Shown here: positions 7,782 through 16,908 of the stretch, piece after piece
Layout of the letters: every line of letters begins with the position of its first letter
Position numbering within the stretch: the stretch's first letter is position 1
The notes under the pieces: generated by a model
What the model was told of the DNA's origin: nothing
Databases searched by the model: none
Seen by the model: the letters and a program-made list of their open reading frames with translations, nothing else
Program-made: the position numbers and the translations under genes
Source of the DNA: JAGOVB01 sp964481175
GTDB lineage: Bacteria > Patescibacteriota > Minisyncoccia > Phycocordibacterales > PALSA-1337
Assembly (NCBI GenBank): GCA_964481175.1
Contig: CAYZSZ010000005.1
Location: 1-47,212 of the forward strand
Direction: 5' to 3'
Length of the DNA: 47,212 nucleotides

Positions 7782-8939
7782 TTATTCAAAAAATATTTTC
7801 TGAGTATACAGCGGTACGGTTGCGATTGTCTTTGCTATATTTTTGCTTGTATCTTTTGCAAAGTACATTGTAGAAGGTTTGTACTTTCCATTTTTGATTT
7901 GCTTTTCGATCGCCTTTTGAATAGCTTTTGAGTCGTGTGATACGGTTATTACGTTTTCACCTCGAAGTCTCTGGTTCTGTCGCTTTCCGATGTTTACTAC
8001 TGGTAGACCGATAAATGAAGACTCTTTGATTCCTGCTGAAGAGTTTCCGATAAGACAGAATGCATTTTGGAGTAGCCAGATAAATTCTCGTGGGCCGAGG
8101 TATCGCATAAAACGGATCTTGTGTCCTTTTACTTCGTCTTTAAAGTTTCGAAGCTCCTGAGAAATGTCTTCTGATCCTGCATCGATATTTGGCCAGAACC
8201 AAAGTGTCGGAATACCGAGCTCATGGACTGCTTTCAAAATCTTTCGAGTATTGATGTGTACAGTTTTTACATCCTGGATGTCTGGGTGGTACATAACCAT
8301 CAAATATCCCTTTGTGAGATCAAAGAGTGCACCGCTTCCAGTCTTTTTCAAATCGATTTTATTTGCCTTCTTTGAAAGCTTTTCTACTACCTCGATATCA
8401 GGACTACCAAAGTTAAAAACATGTGATGGTGCTTCTCCGAGTTTTAGAATTCTTTTTTTAGCTGGTTCATTTGTTGGGAAATGGATATGAGAGAGTTTTG
8501 TGATCGCATGTCGAACGCTTTCATCGATAGAACCAGACAAGTCGCCTCCTTCTATATGCGCGACCGGGATAGACATGTATGCAGCTGCAACGGTTGCCGA
8601 AAGAACCTCGAAGCGATCACCTCGGACAACGATGACATCTGGCTTTATTTGATTGAAAAGCGTAGTGAACTCGATAATACCGAGACCAGTGGTTTTTGCT
8701 TTGACGATAGAGTCGTTCCCCTCGAGGTTAAAGTGGAGATCGTAGAGCTGATGATGCCCATCTTTTTTGAGGAGCTGTTTGATATCAGCAAATTTAGAAG
8801 TAAATTTTGATGAAAGCGCAGGACCACCTACGATGATGTGAAGATCGACGTCATCGCGTTTTGAGAGCTCTTCGAGCACGAGAAGGCTCCGGCTATAGTG
8901 GATAAAGTTGGTTATTACGAAGCAAACCTTTCGTTTCAT
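7782..8939 (-). CDS. neuC: UDP-GlcNAc 2-epimerase, hydrolysing (NeuC/LegG type)
   Basis: A 385-residue GT-B-fold epimerase that turns a UDP-N-acetylhexosamine into the free manno-sugar used by NeuB. Recognisable motifs are RGDRFEVLSA near residue 107, HIEGGDLSGSIDESVRHA near 130, MYHPD near 218 and the C-terminal GNSSAGIKES near 300. The GDLSGSIDE form is typical of hydrolysing NeuC/LegG enzymes rather than WecB. It is the last gene of the minus-strand run starting at 14813, 3 bases after the methyltransferase stop. With neuB and neuA it completes the three core steps to a CMP-nonulosonate. Confidence 0.9.
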   Translation of the reverse strand: MKRKVCFVITNFIHYSRSLLVLEELSKRDDVDLHIIVGGPALSSKFTSKFADIKQLLKKDGHHQLYDLHFNLEGNDSIVKAKTTGLGIIEFTTLFNQIKPDVIVVRGDRFEVLSATVAAAYMSIPVAHIEGGDLSGSIDESVRHAITKLSHIHFPTNEPAKKRILKLGEAPSHVFNFGSPDIEVVEKLSKKANKIDLKKTGSGALFDLTKGYLMVMYHPDIQDVKTVHINTRKILKAVHELGIPTLWFWPNIDAGSEDISQELRNFKDEVKGHKIRFMRYLGPREFIWLLQNAFCLIGNSSAGIKESSFIGLPVVNIGKRQNQRLRGENVITVSHDSKAIQKAIEKQIKNGKYKPSTMYFAKDTSKNIAKTIATVPLYTQKIFFE

Positions 8940-8942
8940 GGT

Positions 8943-9920
8943 TTAGCTAATATGCAATATTTTTCTCAGAAAAGCAAGTCTTTTCGAATACTTGAAAAGA
9001 TACACAAATTTAACAAAAGGTGACCACAACTGAAGCCTTGTTTTGAGGTATAACCACTTTGGAATAGTTAGGTTCTGGTTGGACTTTTGAGCAACGAGAC
9101 GAATGTGGTGAGTATTTAGCCCATCTGCTTTTTGCATAGCGATATCTTTTTGACTTTTACCCTCATCTACATCGATATACACGATCTTGAAACCAGCAGC
9201 TTCACAAAGTAGTGAAAGAGTCTCTGGAGTAAACATATATACATGATCGATTTGGACACCCGAAGTAAGCTTGCCCATCCGTCGTACTTGGTGACGCCAG
9301 TTTTTAACAGCGAGGAAAATATGACCACCTGGTTTTAGATTTTCATGTGACCATAGTAGAAATTTCTTTGGATCCAAAAGGTGGTTGAGGCTTTGGACGC
9401 AGATAATATTTGAAGCTTTCCCTTCTGTTTTGATATCAACATCTTCAAATAGGCCACGAATAGTCTTTATCCCTTTTGATAAAGCGTAGTCTGACTCCTC
9501 TATCGAAGGTTCGATACCGAGTGGTTCGATATTTTTACCCGCTTCACGGATACCGTAGAGTATCCCGCCTGTGCTAGAGCCTACATCGATAGTCAGCCCA
9601 TCTTCGATGTACTTGCCGAGATACTTTACTATCGCTTGGCCAAAGCGGCGCGCTGACTCAAAATTCTTTTCGAGATTTGCTACATACTCTCTGTTTTTTA
9701 TCGCTGCACGGTCTTGTCGATAAAAATACATGTAGTAGTCATCGTAATCTTTGTGAGACATACGAGGATTGATAAAGACGAGGCTGCACTTTTTACACAT
9801 CACGGTTGTCGCCTTTAATCCATTTGTACTCCGTCGAGCAATGACTTTGAAATCAGTGCCCCCGCAAATATTACACGGGATAGTTTCTAAAACTTTTTTG
9901 TCGTAGTTAAATTGTTCCAT
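8943..9920 (-). CDS. Zinc-ribbon SAM-dependent methyltransferase (copy A)
   Basis: A 325-residue class I methyltransferase. It starts with a four-cysteine zinc ribbon (CNICGG at 16-21, CKKC at about 41-44), followed by LVFINPRMS, the N-terminal domain found in sugar C-methyltransferases. The SAM site follows with TIDVGSSTGG near 110. A long C-terminal region ends in basic, aromatic residues. It is closely similar in layout and motif wording to the gene at 12519-13469, so the two look like duplicates. Likely acts on a sugar or glycan of this locus; the target is unknown. Overlaps the next upstream gene by 34 bases. Confidence 0.8.
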   Translation of the reverse strand: MEQFNYDKKVLETIPCNICGGTDFKVIARRSTNGLKATTVMCKKCSLVFINPRMSHKDYDDYYMYFYRQDRAAIKNREYVANLEKNFESARRFGQAIVKYLGKYIEDGLTIDVGSSTGGILYGIREAGKNIEPLGIEPSIEESDYALSKGIKTIRGLFEDVDIKTEGKASNIICVQSLNHLLDPKKFLLWSHENLKPGGHIFLAVKNWRHQVRRMGKLTSGVQIDHVYMFTPETLSLLCEAAGFKIVYIDVDEGKSQKDIAMQKADGLNTHHIRLVAQKSNQNLTIPKWLYLKTRLQLWSPFVKFVYLFKYSKRLAFLRKILHIS

Positions 9921-11230
9921 ATGTATCTGTATATTCTCTCACCTGCAAGGCCATCTGCAAAGCCACATTGCTGCAGCACTAGTGCCTTTCGTTCTTCCTT
10001 TCTGTATTCAGGATGCTCTAGATATTTGTTTATCGCATCGACGAGCTCATCTTTGCTTGTGACAAGATCGATTGCATTGGTGCTCAAGGCATTTTTATAA
10101 TGAGCTGATTTATAGTACTGAGTTGGTGACTTTAGTAGCTGTGCACTCTTTTGGATTTCAAAATTGATATTGATAATCGGCTTATCAAAAACAGCTGCGT
10201 CGACACTGATGCTCGATGCATAACAAACGAGCACGGACATGGTCTGCAAAGTCTTTTTTAGATGTGCTAGATCTTGAGTATTCATATCCCAATCCACTCC
10301 TCGCTTTGAGCCAAAACGGATACCTGGTACGTCATACTTTAAATGTGGTCGCTTCTTTAATTCTTCCTGATCAACAAAGTCATTTGGTTGGAAGCGTACG
10401 AGCAGGTCACATTTTTCGCGCAACTCGTCAGAAGAAACAATAGAATACATAAGATCGATCATATCCCAATCAGATGTACTGAACGCTCTCCCCATCGATG
10501 CATAGACGATAAATTTATTTTCAGGTGCAGGATACTTTTCTGGAGTATAAAAGTAATCGTACTGTGGCAGGCCACTTACAAATATATCCTCAGCGGACAT
10601 TTCGTTGTATGTGACGAGCTCCTGTTTTACTAATTCGTTAAAAACGATAGCCTTGTCTGGCAACAGACGCATGATGCAGCGCGAAGTAATCTTGTCCCAT
10701 GAATTTATAAAGCCAATGCTCTTTACCTTTCTCTTTTTTGCTTCGCGTAGCAGTGCTATCTCTGGTTCATCAAAAAGATGTGCCAGAAAAACTAGATCTG
10801 GCTTGTATGTATCAAAATACTTTGCATATGTCGCATCGCGTACCAACAAGAAATCAAGGAAGCGAGCGATCTTTCTGATCGACGGTCGAGCTAGCAAGAA
10901 ATTCAGACAGAGCCCCGTATAGTAACGGATATACTCCCCCTCATACTCACTGACCATCTTTCTTTTCAAATCAGTCGTCTCAGTTCGGAGCAAAACAAAC
11001 TTTAGCTTTGTAAAAAAGCGATCGATTGAACTTTGCGATTTCCATTCGACCACTTCGAACACTATGCGTGGATCATTGAATTCTTTTTTATAGTAGTCGA
11101 CTTTGTCCTGACTCTTTGTAAACAAGACGATTCGAATATCGCTATGGGTGAGCAAGTTTGTAAGGATCGTTGTTCGGAGAATATTTTTAACTTCTACTCC
11201 CTCAAATATGGTAATAAAGATTGTCTTCAT
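9887..11230 (-). CDS. GT-B-like surface-glycan transferase (copy A)
   Basis: A 447-residue cytosolic protein beginning MKTIFITIFEG. It shares an order of motifs with the products at 11227-12522 and 13470-14813: a FINSWDKI-type segment, a PDKAIVFNELVKQE segment, a GLPQYDYFY segment and a C-terminal SSISVDAAVFDKPIININ loop. The C-terminal loop resembles the donor-binding region of CDP-glycerol/capsule-type and epimerase-like GT-B enzymes. The donor could be the CMP- or UDP-sugar made nearby; this is inference. Part of the minus-strand operon with 4- and 34-base overlaps. No Shine-Dalgarno motif. Confidence 0.7.
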   Translation of the reverse strand: MKTIFITIFEGVEVKNILRTTILTNLLTHSDIRIVLFTKSQDKVDYYKKEFNDPRIVFEVVEWKSQSSIDRFFTKLKFVLLRTETTDLKRKMVSEYEGEYIRYYTGLCLNFLLARPSIRKIARFLDFLLVRDATYAKYFDTYKPDLVFLAHLFDEPEIALLREAKKRKVKSIGFINSWDKITSRCIMRLLPDKAIVFNELVKQELVTYNEMSAEDIFVSGLPQYDYFYTPEKYPAPENKFIVYASMGRAFSTSDWDMIDLMYSIVSSDELREKCDLLVRFQPNDFVDQEELKKRPHLKYDVPGIRFGSKRGVDWDMNTQDLAHLKKTLQTMSVLVCYASSISVDAAVFDKPIININFEIQKSAQLLKSPTQYYKSAHYKNALSTNAIDLVTSKDELVDAINKYLEHPEYRKEERKALVLQQCGFADGLAGERIYRYIWNNLTTTKKF

Positions 11231-12522
11231 GCTTTAAGTATACTAAAAAGCCGCTCAGTAGATTTTCCGTCCAAAAAGCCAACTTGCTCTCTCGCTAGAT
11301 TCTGGATGAGCTTTGCATCGATATGATAATCTGCGACATCTTTTTTAAATTCATCTAGCGATGTAGCAAACTTTACTCCCTTGCTTTCAATAATTGGCAC
11401 AAAGTTATTGTAATCATAGTATCGACGGATACTGTCATAGTAATCTCTCTTTTGATATCCATCAAAACTAAATAAAATGGTCGGCTTATCCATATATGCA
11501 GCGTCGATAACCATAGTCGATGGACCAGAGACGACTAAATCAGAGAAAAACAGTGTCTGTGCTAGATGTATATCATCCTCTTTGCGGATCTCTGTTGTTT
11601 TTATATTGTCAGGATTTGTCTGTGCGCGATCATAGAGAACTTTTATCCGTGAGAACTGCGGGCTATGTTCAAGCTCACGAACATAGTCCCCCGGTGGCAG
11701 TCGCACCAATATCTGAAAGTCGTCTGGAAGAGTTTTATCCAAAATATCTACAATATCTCGATCAACAGTATTTTTCTTCAGGTATCGATCACCGATCGGC
11801 ACAAACAAAGCCATCTTCTTTTGTGGATCGCCGCCAATCTTTTCAAAATATGCCTGCCTATTTGTATAGTCCACTGTCTTGTACATATCGTAATGCGGAA
11901 TACCGATAATGCTGATTATGTTTTGGTCGATGTTCTGAACTTGCACCGCTTCTTTTTTAACTATTTCATTCCACACGATCAGCTGATCGGGTATCGTTCG
12001 TATCAATCCTTTTGAAGTGAGATTATCCCATGACCGCACCATACCGATCGCTTTTACTCCTTGTTTCTTTGCGTGATTGAGTAAAGCAATATCGACTTCA
12101 TTTTGTATATCAGTACAAAACACCGATGTGGGGCTATATTTTTTAAAAAGATCGCCAAATGCCGGAGTAGAACTATATCGCTCGAGAAGCCGAATAGCAG
12201 CAAAAGCGATCTTATTGCTTAGGATTTTTGAAATAAAAAGCCCGCTGCCATTCATCTCTGTTTTTCTTTTTATATCAAGTGTAACCGTATTTAGAGCGGC
12301 GAGCGAAAGATATTTCATCAGTCCTTCACGCTTGCCCTGTTTGAGTGAGACGCCCTCGACGATTGCTTCTGGAAATGTCTCAGCAAAATATGTACGCTTT
12401 GATTCTGGAACAATGAGGACAGTTTTTATGTTTTCTTTTTTCAGCATCGACAAAATGCCTGTAGAAATGATATTTCTTGAGATGAGTGGATGGCAACTCG
12501 TTATAAATATTGTTTTATTCAT
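11227..12522 (-). CDS. GT-B-like surface-glycan transferase (copy B)
   Basis: A 431-residue paralogue of the neighbouring gene. It shows the same chain of segments: VRSWDNLTSKG, PDQLIVWNEIVKKEA, GIPHYDMYK, and SGPSTMVIDAAYMDKPTILFSF near the C terminus. Start ATG overlaps the stop of the methyltransferase at 12519 by 4 bases and its own stop overlaps the next ATG by 4 bases (11227-11230), so translation is coupled. The acceptor and donor are unknown. Confidence 0.7.
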   Translation of the reverse strand: MNKTIFITSCHPLISRNIISTGILSMLKKENIKTVLIVPESKRTYFAETFPEAIVEGVSLKQGKREGLMKYLSLAALNTVTLDIKRKTEMNGSGLFISKILSNKIAFAAIRLLERYSSTPAFGDLFKKYSPTSVFCTDIQNEVDIALLNHAKKQGVKAIGMVRSWDNLTSKGLIRTIPDQLIVWNEIVKKEAVQVQNIDQNIISIIGIPHYDMYKTVDYTNRQAYFEKIGGDPQKKMALFVPIGDRYLKKNTVDRDIVDILDKTLPDDFQILVRLPPGDYVRELEHSPQFSRIKVLYDRAQTNPDNIKTTEIRKEDDIHLAQTLFFSDLVVSGPSTMVIDAAYMDKPTILFSFDGYQKRDYYDSIRRYYDYNNFVPIIESKGVKFATSLDEFKKDVADYHIDAKLIQNLAREQVGFLDGKSTERLFSILKA

Positions 12523-13469
12523 CTTCGAGAAAAGATCTGTGGCAATCGAGTCATAAATACATACTGCAAATATATGAATAATTTATTGATAGAAAGGAGT
12601 GTAATAAAGTAGTTGAGGCGTGATGTGTACAATGTAGAAAATGGTAATCGATCGGTCTTTCGAGCGACGATACGAATATGTAGATGTGGGATGCCTTGCC
12701 CTGCTCGCTCTAGAGAAAACTCATCAGTTTCGAAATGAAGTATGTCAAAACCTGCAGAACGAACTAGGTTCTTTAAAGCAGTTGGAGTAAACATGTACAC
12801 ATGGTCGATTTTGACACTGTTGCTATATTTTCCAGCAAGTCTGAGCTGTTGGCGGAAATTCATAACCTCTACAACAAGTAGACCATCTTTTACCAAGCTT
12901 TTATATGACCACTCAAAGAAATAACGAGGATCGAGAAAATGGTTTAGCGATTGTGTGGTGATGATTGCTGCGTAAGTATCTGTACCTTTATGATCCTCGA
13001 TCAAGGCATGATATGTTTTGATACCCTGACTATTTGCATAGTCAGCTTCTTTTGAAGAAGGCTCGATCCCTACCACCTCTCGTTGTAGCTCTGCTTTTAT
13101 TCCCGCCAAAACACCTCCAACACCAGAGCCCACCTCCATCAAAGCCCCATCGACATTGAGATACGGCTTCATAAGTGCTGCCAACGCTTTTCCATGGACG
13201 ATCGTAGACTGAAATAGTTTTTTGCAATCAAAATCAGAGCCTCGATCTCCGTGATTGATAGTTTTTTCTCGATATTCTTCTTCGTAGTACCGCTTGTACC
13301 CATCTTTGGTCATACGAGGGTTGATATAAATCAAACTACAGTTTTTACAAATAACCGAAGTGAGCGCCAAGCCATCGGTTCCTTGCGTTGAGAGTGTATG
13401 CGTCTTATTTTGTCCGCACATAGTGCAAACTATATTTTCTTTTTCAATTGTATTGTATGGGAATGACAT
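12519..13469 (-). CDS. Zinc-ribbon SAM-dependent methyltransferase (copy B)
   Basis: A 316-residue protein nearly parallel to the gene at 8943-9920: zinc ribbon CTMCGQ/CKNC, then LIYINPRMT, a SAM loop MEVGSGVGG near residue 110, and a conserved KIDHVYMFTP segment shared word for word with copy A. This points to duplication of a methyltransferase-transferase pair followed by divergence. It abuts the transferase gene at 13470 and overlaps the next by 4 bases. Confidence 0.8.
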   Translation of the reverse strand: MSFPYNTIEKENIVCTMCGQNKTHTLSTQGTDGLALTSVICKNCSLIYINPRMTKDGYKRYYEEEYREKTINHGDRGSDFDCKKLFQSTIVHGKALAALMKPYLNVDGALMEVGSGVGGVLAGIKAELQREVVGIEPSSKEADYANSQGIKTYHALIEDHKGTDTYAAIITTQSLNHFLDPRYFFEWSYKSLVKDGLLVVEVMNFRQQLRLAGKYSNSVKIDHVYMFTPTALKNLVRSAGFDILHFETDEFSLERAGQGIPHLHIRIVARKTDRLPFSTLYTSRLNYFITLLSINKLFIYLQYVFMTRLPQIFSRR

Positions 13470-14813
13470 TTATATGATCTTATCTAGGAAATCTACACTT
13501 CTTTTATATGCTAGTCCATCTTTGAAGAAAATAAAATCATTGAAGACTTTGTGTCTGCCGTCTTTTTTAACTTCTGGGTGTCGCAAACCAGTATTCACAT
13601 CGCCGATGAGCTGCTCCAGACTCTTTGAGACAAAGACTGCATCAGCAGCAACAATCGGTTTGTAGTGGCTAAAGGTATATGCCCGTGCATATTTTTCTGG
13701 GAAAGAAATATTTACCACTGGCTTATCAAAAATCATCGCTTCGAGGCTGATAGTTGAGCAGTAGTTTACGACTACGTCAGAATACATGAGTGTACTCTTT
13801 AGATTTTCTATATCGTTTTCATGCATTTCGATACGAGTACCCATCTCCTCTGATAGCAACTTTCCTGGAAACTCGACGCACAATCCTTTTATGCCTGATG
13901 AAATAAACTTTTCAAACTTTGAAAATTCTTCTTTTGGATGCATGCGCACAAATATGTTTGGAAAACCATCGAATCTACCCTTCTCTCGTGCTTCGATCAA
14001 ATCCTGCAAGAGAATATTTTCATCTGGATAATTTCCTTTTGTAACCGTGGTAATGAGGATAGTTTTTTCTTTTGGATCTAGATTCTTGCTCAATAGAAAC
14101 TGCTCTCTGCTTGTTTTGTTTGGACTAAAATACGAATCAAAACGTATCGGTCCAGTGACAAATACACGTTCTGGATTTTGTTTGTACTGTTCTACTGCTG
14201 TATTGCGAATGATCCTATTCCAAACGATGAGACCATCTGGACGTCGAAAATGCATGCCTCCATTGTGGAGATTGTCCCAGCTAAAGTTTACAGCAGCTGT
14301 TTTGATTCCCGCTTTCTTTGCGAGGATGATTGCCTCTGCATCAAAATGACTGAATCCTGGTGTCGAGGTGATTACCAAAGCAGGTCTGTGCTCTTTTATC
14401 TTTTCTAAAAATGCTTTTGATTGAGGAGCAAATCGCACTTCTAGTTTTGTAAACAAATCATTTGTCCAAAACGAAGCTGGAGCAATGTAAGACACATATC
14501 TCAAAAATCTTCGCTTCCAGTCTTTCATCCCCTGCTCCTGGTTTCGAACTATCACAGGCTCAAAGTCATATTTACGGATCAATGAATAACGGAAATATTT
14601 TCCAAATACATTCCAGAATTTTGGAAACTGAATCGTCCACGGCACGTAGGTCACATTGGGAGAAGTAAAATACGGCTTATTGTCTTTGCAAAAAGCCTGG
14701 GGCTGCATAAACACCACTACCTTGTATTTGCTTGAGAGATACTGAATATATTCAGTCCTCAAAAAGTCAGAGGAATAGACAAAATTTGAGACAAAAAGGA
14801 AGACTGTCTTCAT
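13470..14813 (-). CDS. GT-B-like surface-glycan transferase (copy C), first gene of operon
   Basis: A 447-residue third member of the transferase set (NFSWDNLHNGG, PDGLIVWNRIIRN, GPIRFDSYF, STISLEAMIFDKPVVNISF). A GTG at 14831 would add six residues, but the ATG at 14813 (MKTVFLFVSNF) matches the start of the paralogues and has TAGAAT 8 bases upstream, so 14813 is chosen. It heads the operon running down to neuC and is divergent from the methyltransferase at 14853, with only 39 bp between the two start codons. Confidence 0.72.
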   Translation of the reverse strand: MKTVFLFVSNFVYSSDFLRTEYIQYLSSKYKVVVFMQPQAFCKDNKPYFTSPNVTYVPWTIQFPKFWNVFGKYFRYSLIRKYDFEPVIVRNQEQGMKDWKRRFLRYVSYIAPASFWTNDLFTKLEVRFAPQSKAFLEKIKEHRPALVITSTPGFSHFDAEAIILAKKAGIKTAAVNFSWDNLHNGGMHFRRPDGLIVWNRIIRNTAVEQYKQNPERVFVTGPIRFDSYFSPNKTSREQFLLSKNLDPKEKTILITTVTKGNYPDENILLQDLIEAREKGRFDGFPNIFVRMHPKEEFSKFEKFISSGIKGLCVEFPGKLLSEEMGTRIEMHENDIENLKSTLMYSDVVVNYCSTISLEAMIFDKPVVNISFPEKYARAYTFSHYKPIVAADAVFVSKSLEQLIGDVNTGLRHPEVKKDGRHKVFNDFIFFKDGLAYKRSVDFLDKII

Positions 14814-14821
14814 AGAGAGGT

Positions 14822-14843
14822 ATTCTAACACACATGATATAAT
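14822..14843. promoter_or_regulatory. Divergent -10 boxes TAGAAT (minus) and TATAAT (plus)
   Basis: TAGAAT (minus, 14822-14827) ends 8 bases before the ATG at 14813. TATAAT (plus, 14838-14843) ends 9 bases before the ATG at 14853. Both transcripts should be leaderless or nearly so, and each -35 region would lie at the edge of or inside the opposite gene. Confidence 0.6.
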
Positions 14844-14852
14844 AGTAAAATT

Positions 14853-15947
14853 ATGAAAATACTTGTGACAGATACGCCCAAATTGGCTGGCTGGAAAAAG
14901 ATCGAGATAGAAGATACCAAGCAGTTTCAGATAAATACTACCTGCACTTGTTGCCTCAGCAAGCTAGAGACCGTAGCAACTATTCAGGATCCAAAACAAA
15001 GCATCCGTATCGGTTGCTGCGATAGTTGCGGCTTTGTCACACTCATCGACAAACCGAGCCATCAGTGGATTATCGACTTTTATGCAAAGACATGGAATGT
15101 AGAAGAGGGTCAAAAGAAATTTGCGAATGCCGAGCACAAAGAAAGTCGTCTCGCTCCGATTCTCGAAAAACTCAATATTAAAAAAGATGCACCGATTCTC
15201 GAAATCGGCACAGGCCGCGGTGGAAACTTTGCAGCCATGAAGCAAGTCGGATATACGAACCTTGTTGGAGTAGAAAACTCAGCTCACCGTGCGCAAGAAG
15301 TAATCGATACACTCAATATACCGATCTATGTCGGAGGTTTTGAAGAAAGCTCTGTACAGTCGTCGCTTACAAAACATGCTCCTTTCAAGATGATATACAC
15401 CTCGCACGTCATGGAACACGTATTTGACCCAGGCCAAATGATAGAACTCTGCTCAAAGCTCCAGACTGATGGTGACTACATTATGATCGAAGTACCAAAT
15501 GTTGTCGGAGAGCCGAGCATGGGTGTGCTGATGTTTTTGCCTCACCTACATTCTTTTTCTGTTCGAGGTGTATCTAGTCTCCTCTCTCGCTTTGGATACA
15601 AAGTGATCGAAGACAAGTCGACCGACGCTGAGGTCCGCCTCATTGCTCAAAAAACTACAGTATTACCCCTTTCACCAGGACAAGGCTTTTTCAAACAAGT
15701 AAAAAACAAACTAGAAAGCGAGCTCAAACTATCAAAACTTTCAACAAAAGAAAGTTACTATACATTTGCCCGGAAAGATAGCCAAGATACTTCACTGCAG
15801 AAAAAGATGTTTCCGATTTCATTGATCCAAGATCTTTTGATTAAATACCGAAAAAACCGAAACCGAACTGTCGTATTTAGAAAGATAGGAGATAGCGACA
15901 CTATCGATATTTGTTTTCCAGAAAAGCTATCTCTGTTTTATAAATAA
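14853..15947 (+). CDS. Zinc-ribbon SAM-dependent methyltransferase (copy C, divergent)
   Basis: A 364-residue methyltransferase with an N-terminal four-cysteine ribbon (CTCC near 29-32, CCDSC near 52-56) and a class I SAM loop ILEIGTGRGG near residue 113, followed by a MEHVFDP segment. More distant from copies A and B than those are from each other. It is transcribed alone on the plus strand and ends head-to-tail against the PhyH gene at 15948 (1-base junction, convergent). Probably modifies a sugar of the surface glycan. Confidence 0.78.
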   Translation: MKILVTDTPKLAGWKKIEIEDTKQFQINTTCTCCLSKLETVATIQDPKQSIRIGCCDSCGFVTLIDKPSHQWIIDFYAKTWNVEEGQKKFANAEHKESRLAPILEKLNIKKDAPILEIGTGRGGNFAAMKQVGYTNLVGVENSAHRAQEVIDTLNIPIYVGGFEESSVQSSLTKHAPFKMIYTSHVMEHVFDPGQMIELCSKLQTDGDYIMIEVPNVVGEPSMGVLMFLPHLHSFSVRGVSSLLSRFGYKVIEDKSTDAEVRLIAQKTTVLPLSPGQGFFKQVKNKLESELKLSKLSTKESYYTFARKDSQDTSLQKKMFPISLIQDLLIKYRKNRNRTVVFRKIGDSDTIDICFPEKLSLFYK

Positions 15948-16883
15948 CTAAAAGTTATAGAATTTTGGTTCTGCTTTGACTTTGTTGTCTATTGCGTATG
16001 CAAGCTGCGGGAAATGCTTTGGATATTTCATGATGACCGGCCAGACAGAGGCTGGTGACTCAAATACAGTCGTGTACATAAAGCGATTTTTGCTCTTTGC
16101 ATGACCACCACGATGTAGACCACTCGTGTCACAGAAAACTAGTGTTCCAGCCTTTCCTGTACAGACGATTCTGTCTTGGTTTGGTATCTTGTCGTCTTCT
16201 CCAGCGCTACCGCGAGGTGGTTTCTGAGGGAAAAGATGTCGCCACTTTCCAGTATAGTGTGATTTCTTTAAATAGATAAAAGGGCCGGCTGCCTCATCGA
16301 CATCATTTAGATAAAGGAATACTTTTACCAACTGCTGATCTTCTGGGTCACGATGCCACTCCTGTGAAGCATAGCTTCGCATACCCTCTGGCATAGGAAT
16401 AGTCACTTGTAGTCTCCAGTCGATAAATTTTACAAACATTCCCATATACGTATTTACTGTATTGAGCACCATGTCACTCAAGCTAAATTTGGTAAAAGGA
16501 TGTGAGAGATCGAGAACGCGCTCGCCCTTCCAAAGATCGACAAGGAAAAAGCTTTTGCTTTTTAGTTTGTCACCATCACGAGACTCATCACGACGCTCGT
16601 ACTGAGACTTTACATCTGCATCTTCCCAGCGAGTGAGTGCAAACTTTTGTAACTCTGCAAAAGTCTCTGGTGGAAATAGTTTGTCGACATGAGTGATCGC
16701 GATGCCATCTTCGCGCAATGCAGCCACTACCCTTTTTTGTTCCTCATTTAGAGTCGGTGTATTTCGTTTGTATCGGATGATGCTTGGGAGGTTGATCATG
16801 AGCCATACTACACGCAAAGATCGTATCTTGTGATAGAATCTAGCCACAGCGCCAATCGCCTTTTTTATGAGTTTTTTTATCAT
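15948..16883 (-). CDS. PhyH-type Fe(II)/2-oxoglutarate dioxygenase
   Basis: A 311-residue protein of the phytanoyl-CoA dioxygenase family, non-haem iron oxygenases that hydroxylate varied substrates. The metal triad is visible as HRD (in QEWHRDPEDQ) and a distal His in DTSGLHRGG, with a nearby Arg for 2-oxoglutarate (KNRFMYTT). A basic, amphipathic N terminus (MIKKLIKKAIG) could touch the membrane. Start is set at 16883 because a longer reading to 16910 overlaps the divergent gene and TACAAT lies 9 bases upstream. In this locus it may hydroxylate a sugar or lipid carrier; this is inferred. Confidence 0.78.
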   Translation of the reverse strand: MIKKLIKKAIGAVARFYHKIRSLRVVWLMINLPSIIRYKRNTPTLNEEQKRVVAALREDGIAITHVDKLFPPETFAELQKFALTRWEDADVKSQYERRDESRDGDKLKSKSFFLVDLWKGERVLDLSHPFTKFSLSDMVLNTVNTYMGMFVKFIDWRLQVTIPMPEGMRSYASQEWHRDPEDQQLVKVFLYLNDVDEAAGPFIYLKKSHYTGKWRHLFPQKPPRGSAGEDDKIPNQDRIVCTGKAGTLVFCDTSGLHRGGHAKSKNRFMYTTVFESPASVWPVIMKYPKHFPQLAYAIDNKVKAEPKFYNF

Positions 16884-16892
16884 ATTGAGGAT

Positions 16893-16902
16893 ATTGTAGC
16901 AT
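16893..16902. promoter_or_regulatory. Overlapping divergent -10 boxes TACAAT (minus) and TAGCAT (plus)
   Basis: TACAAT at 16893-16898 (minus, with TGC in front as an extended -10) serves the gene starting at 16883. TAGCAT at 16897-16902 (plus) ends 6 bases before the ATG at 16909. The two boxes overlap by 2 bases, so the two transcripts should compete. Confidence 0.5.
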
Positions 16903-16908
16903 AGCCCC

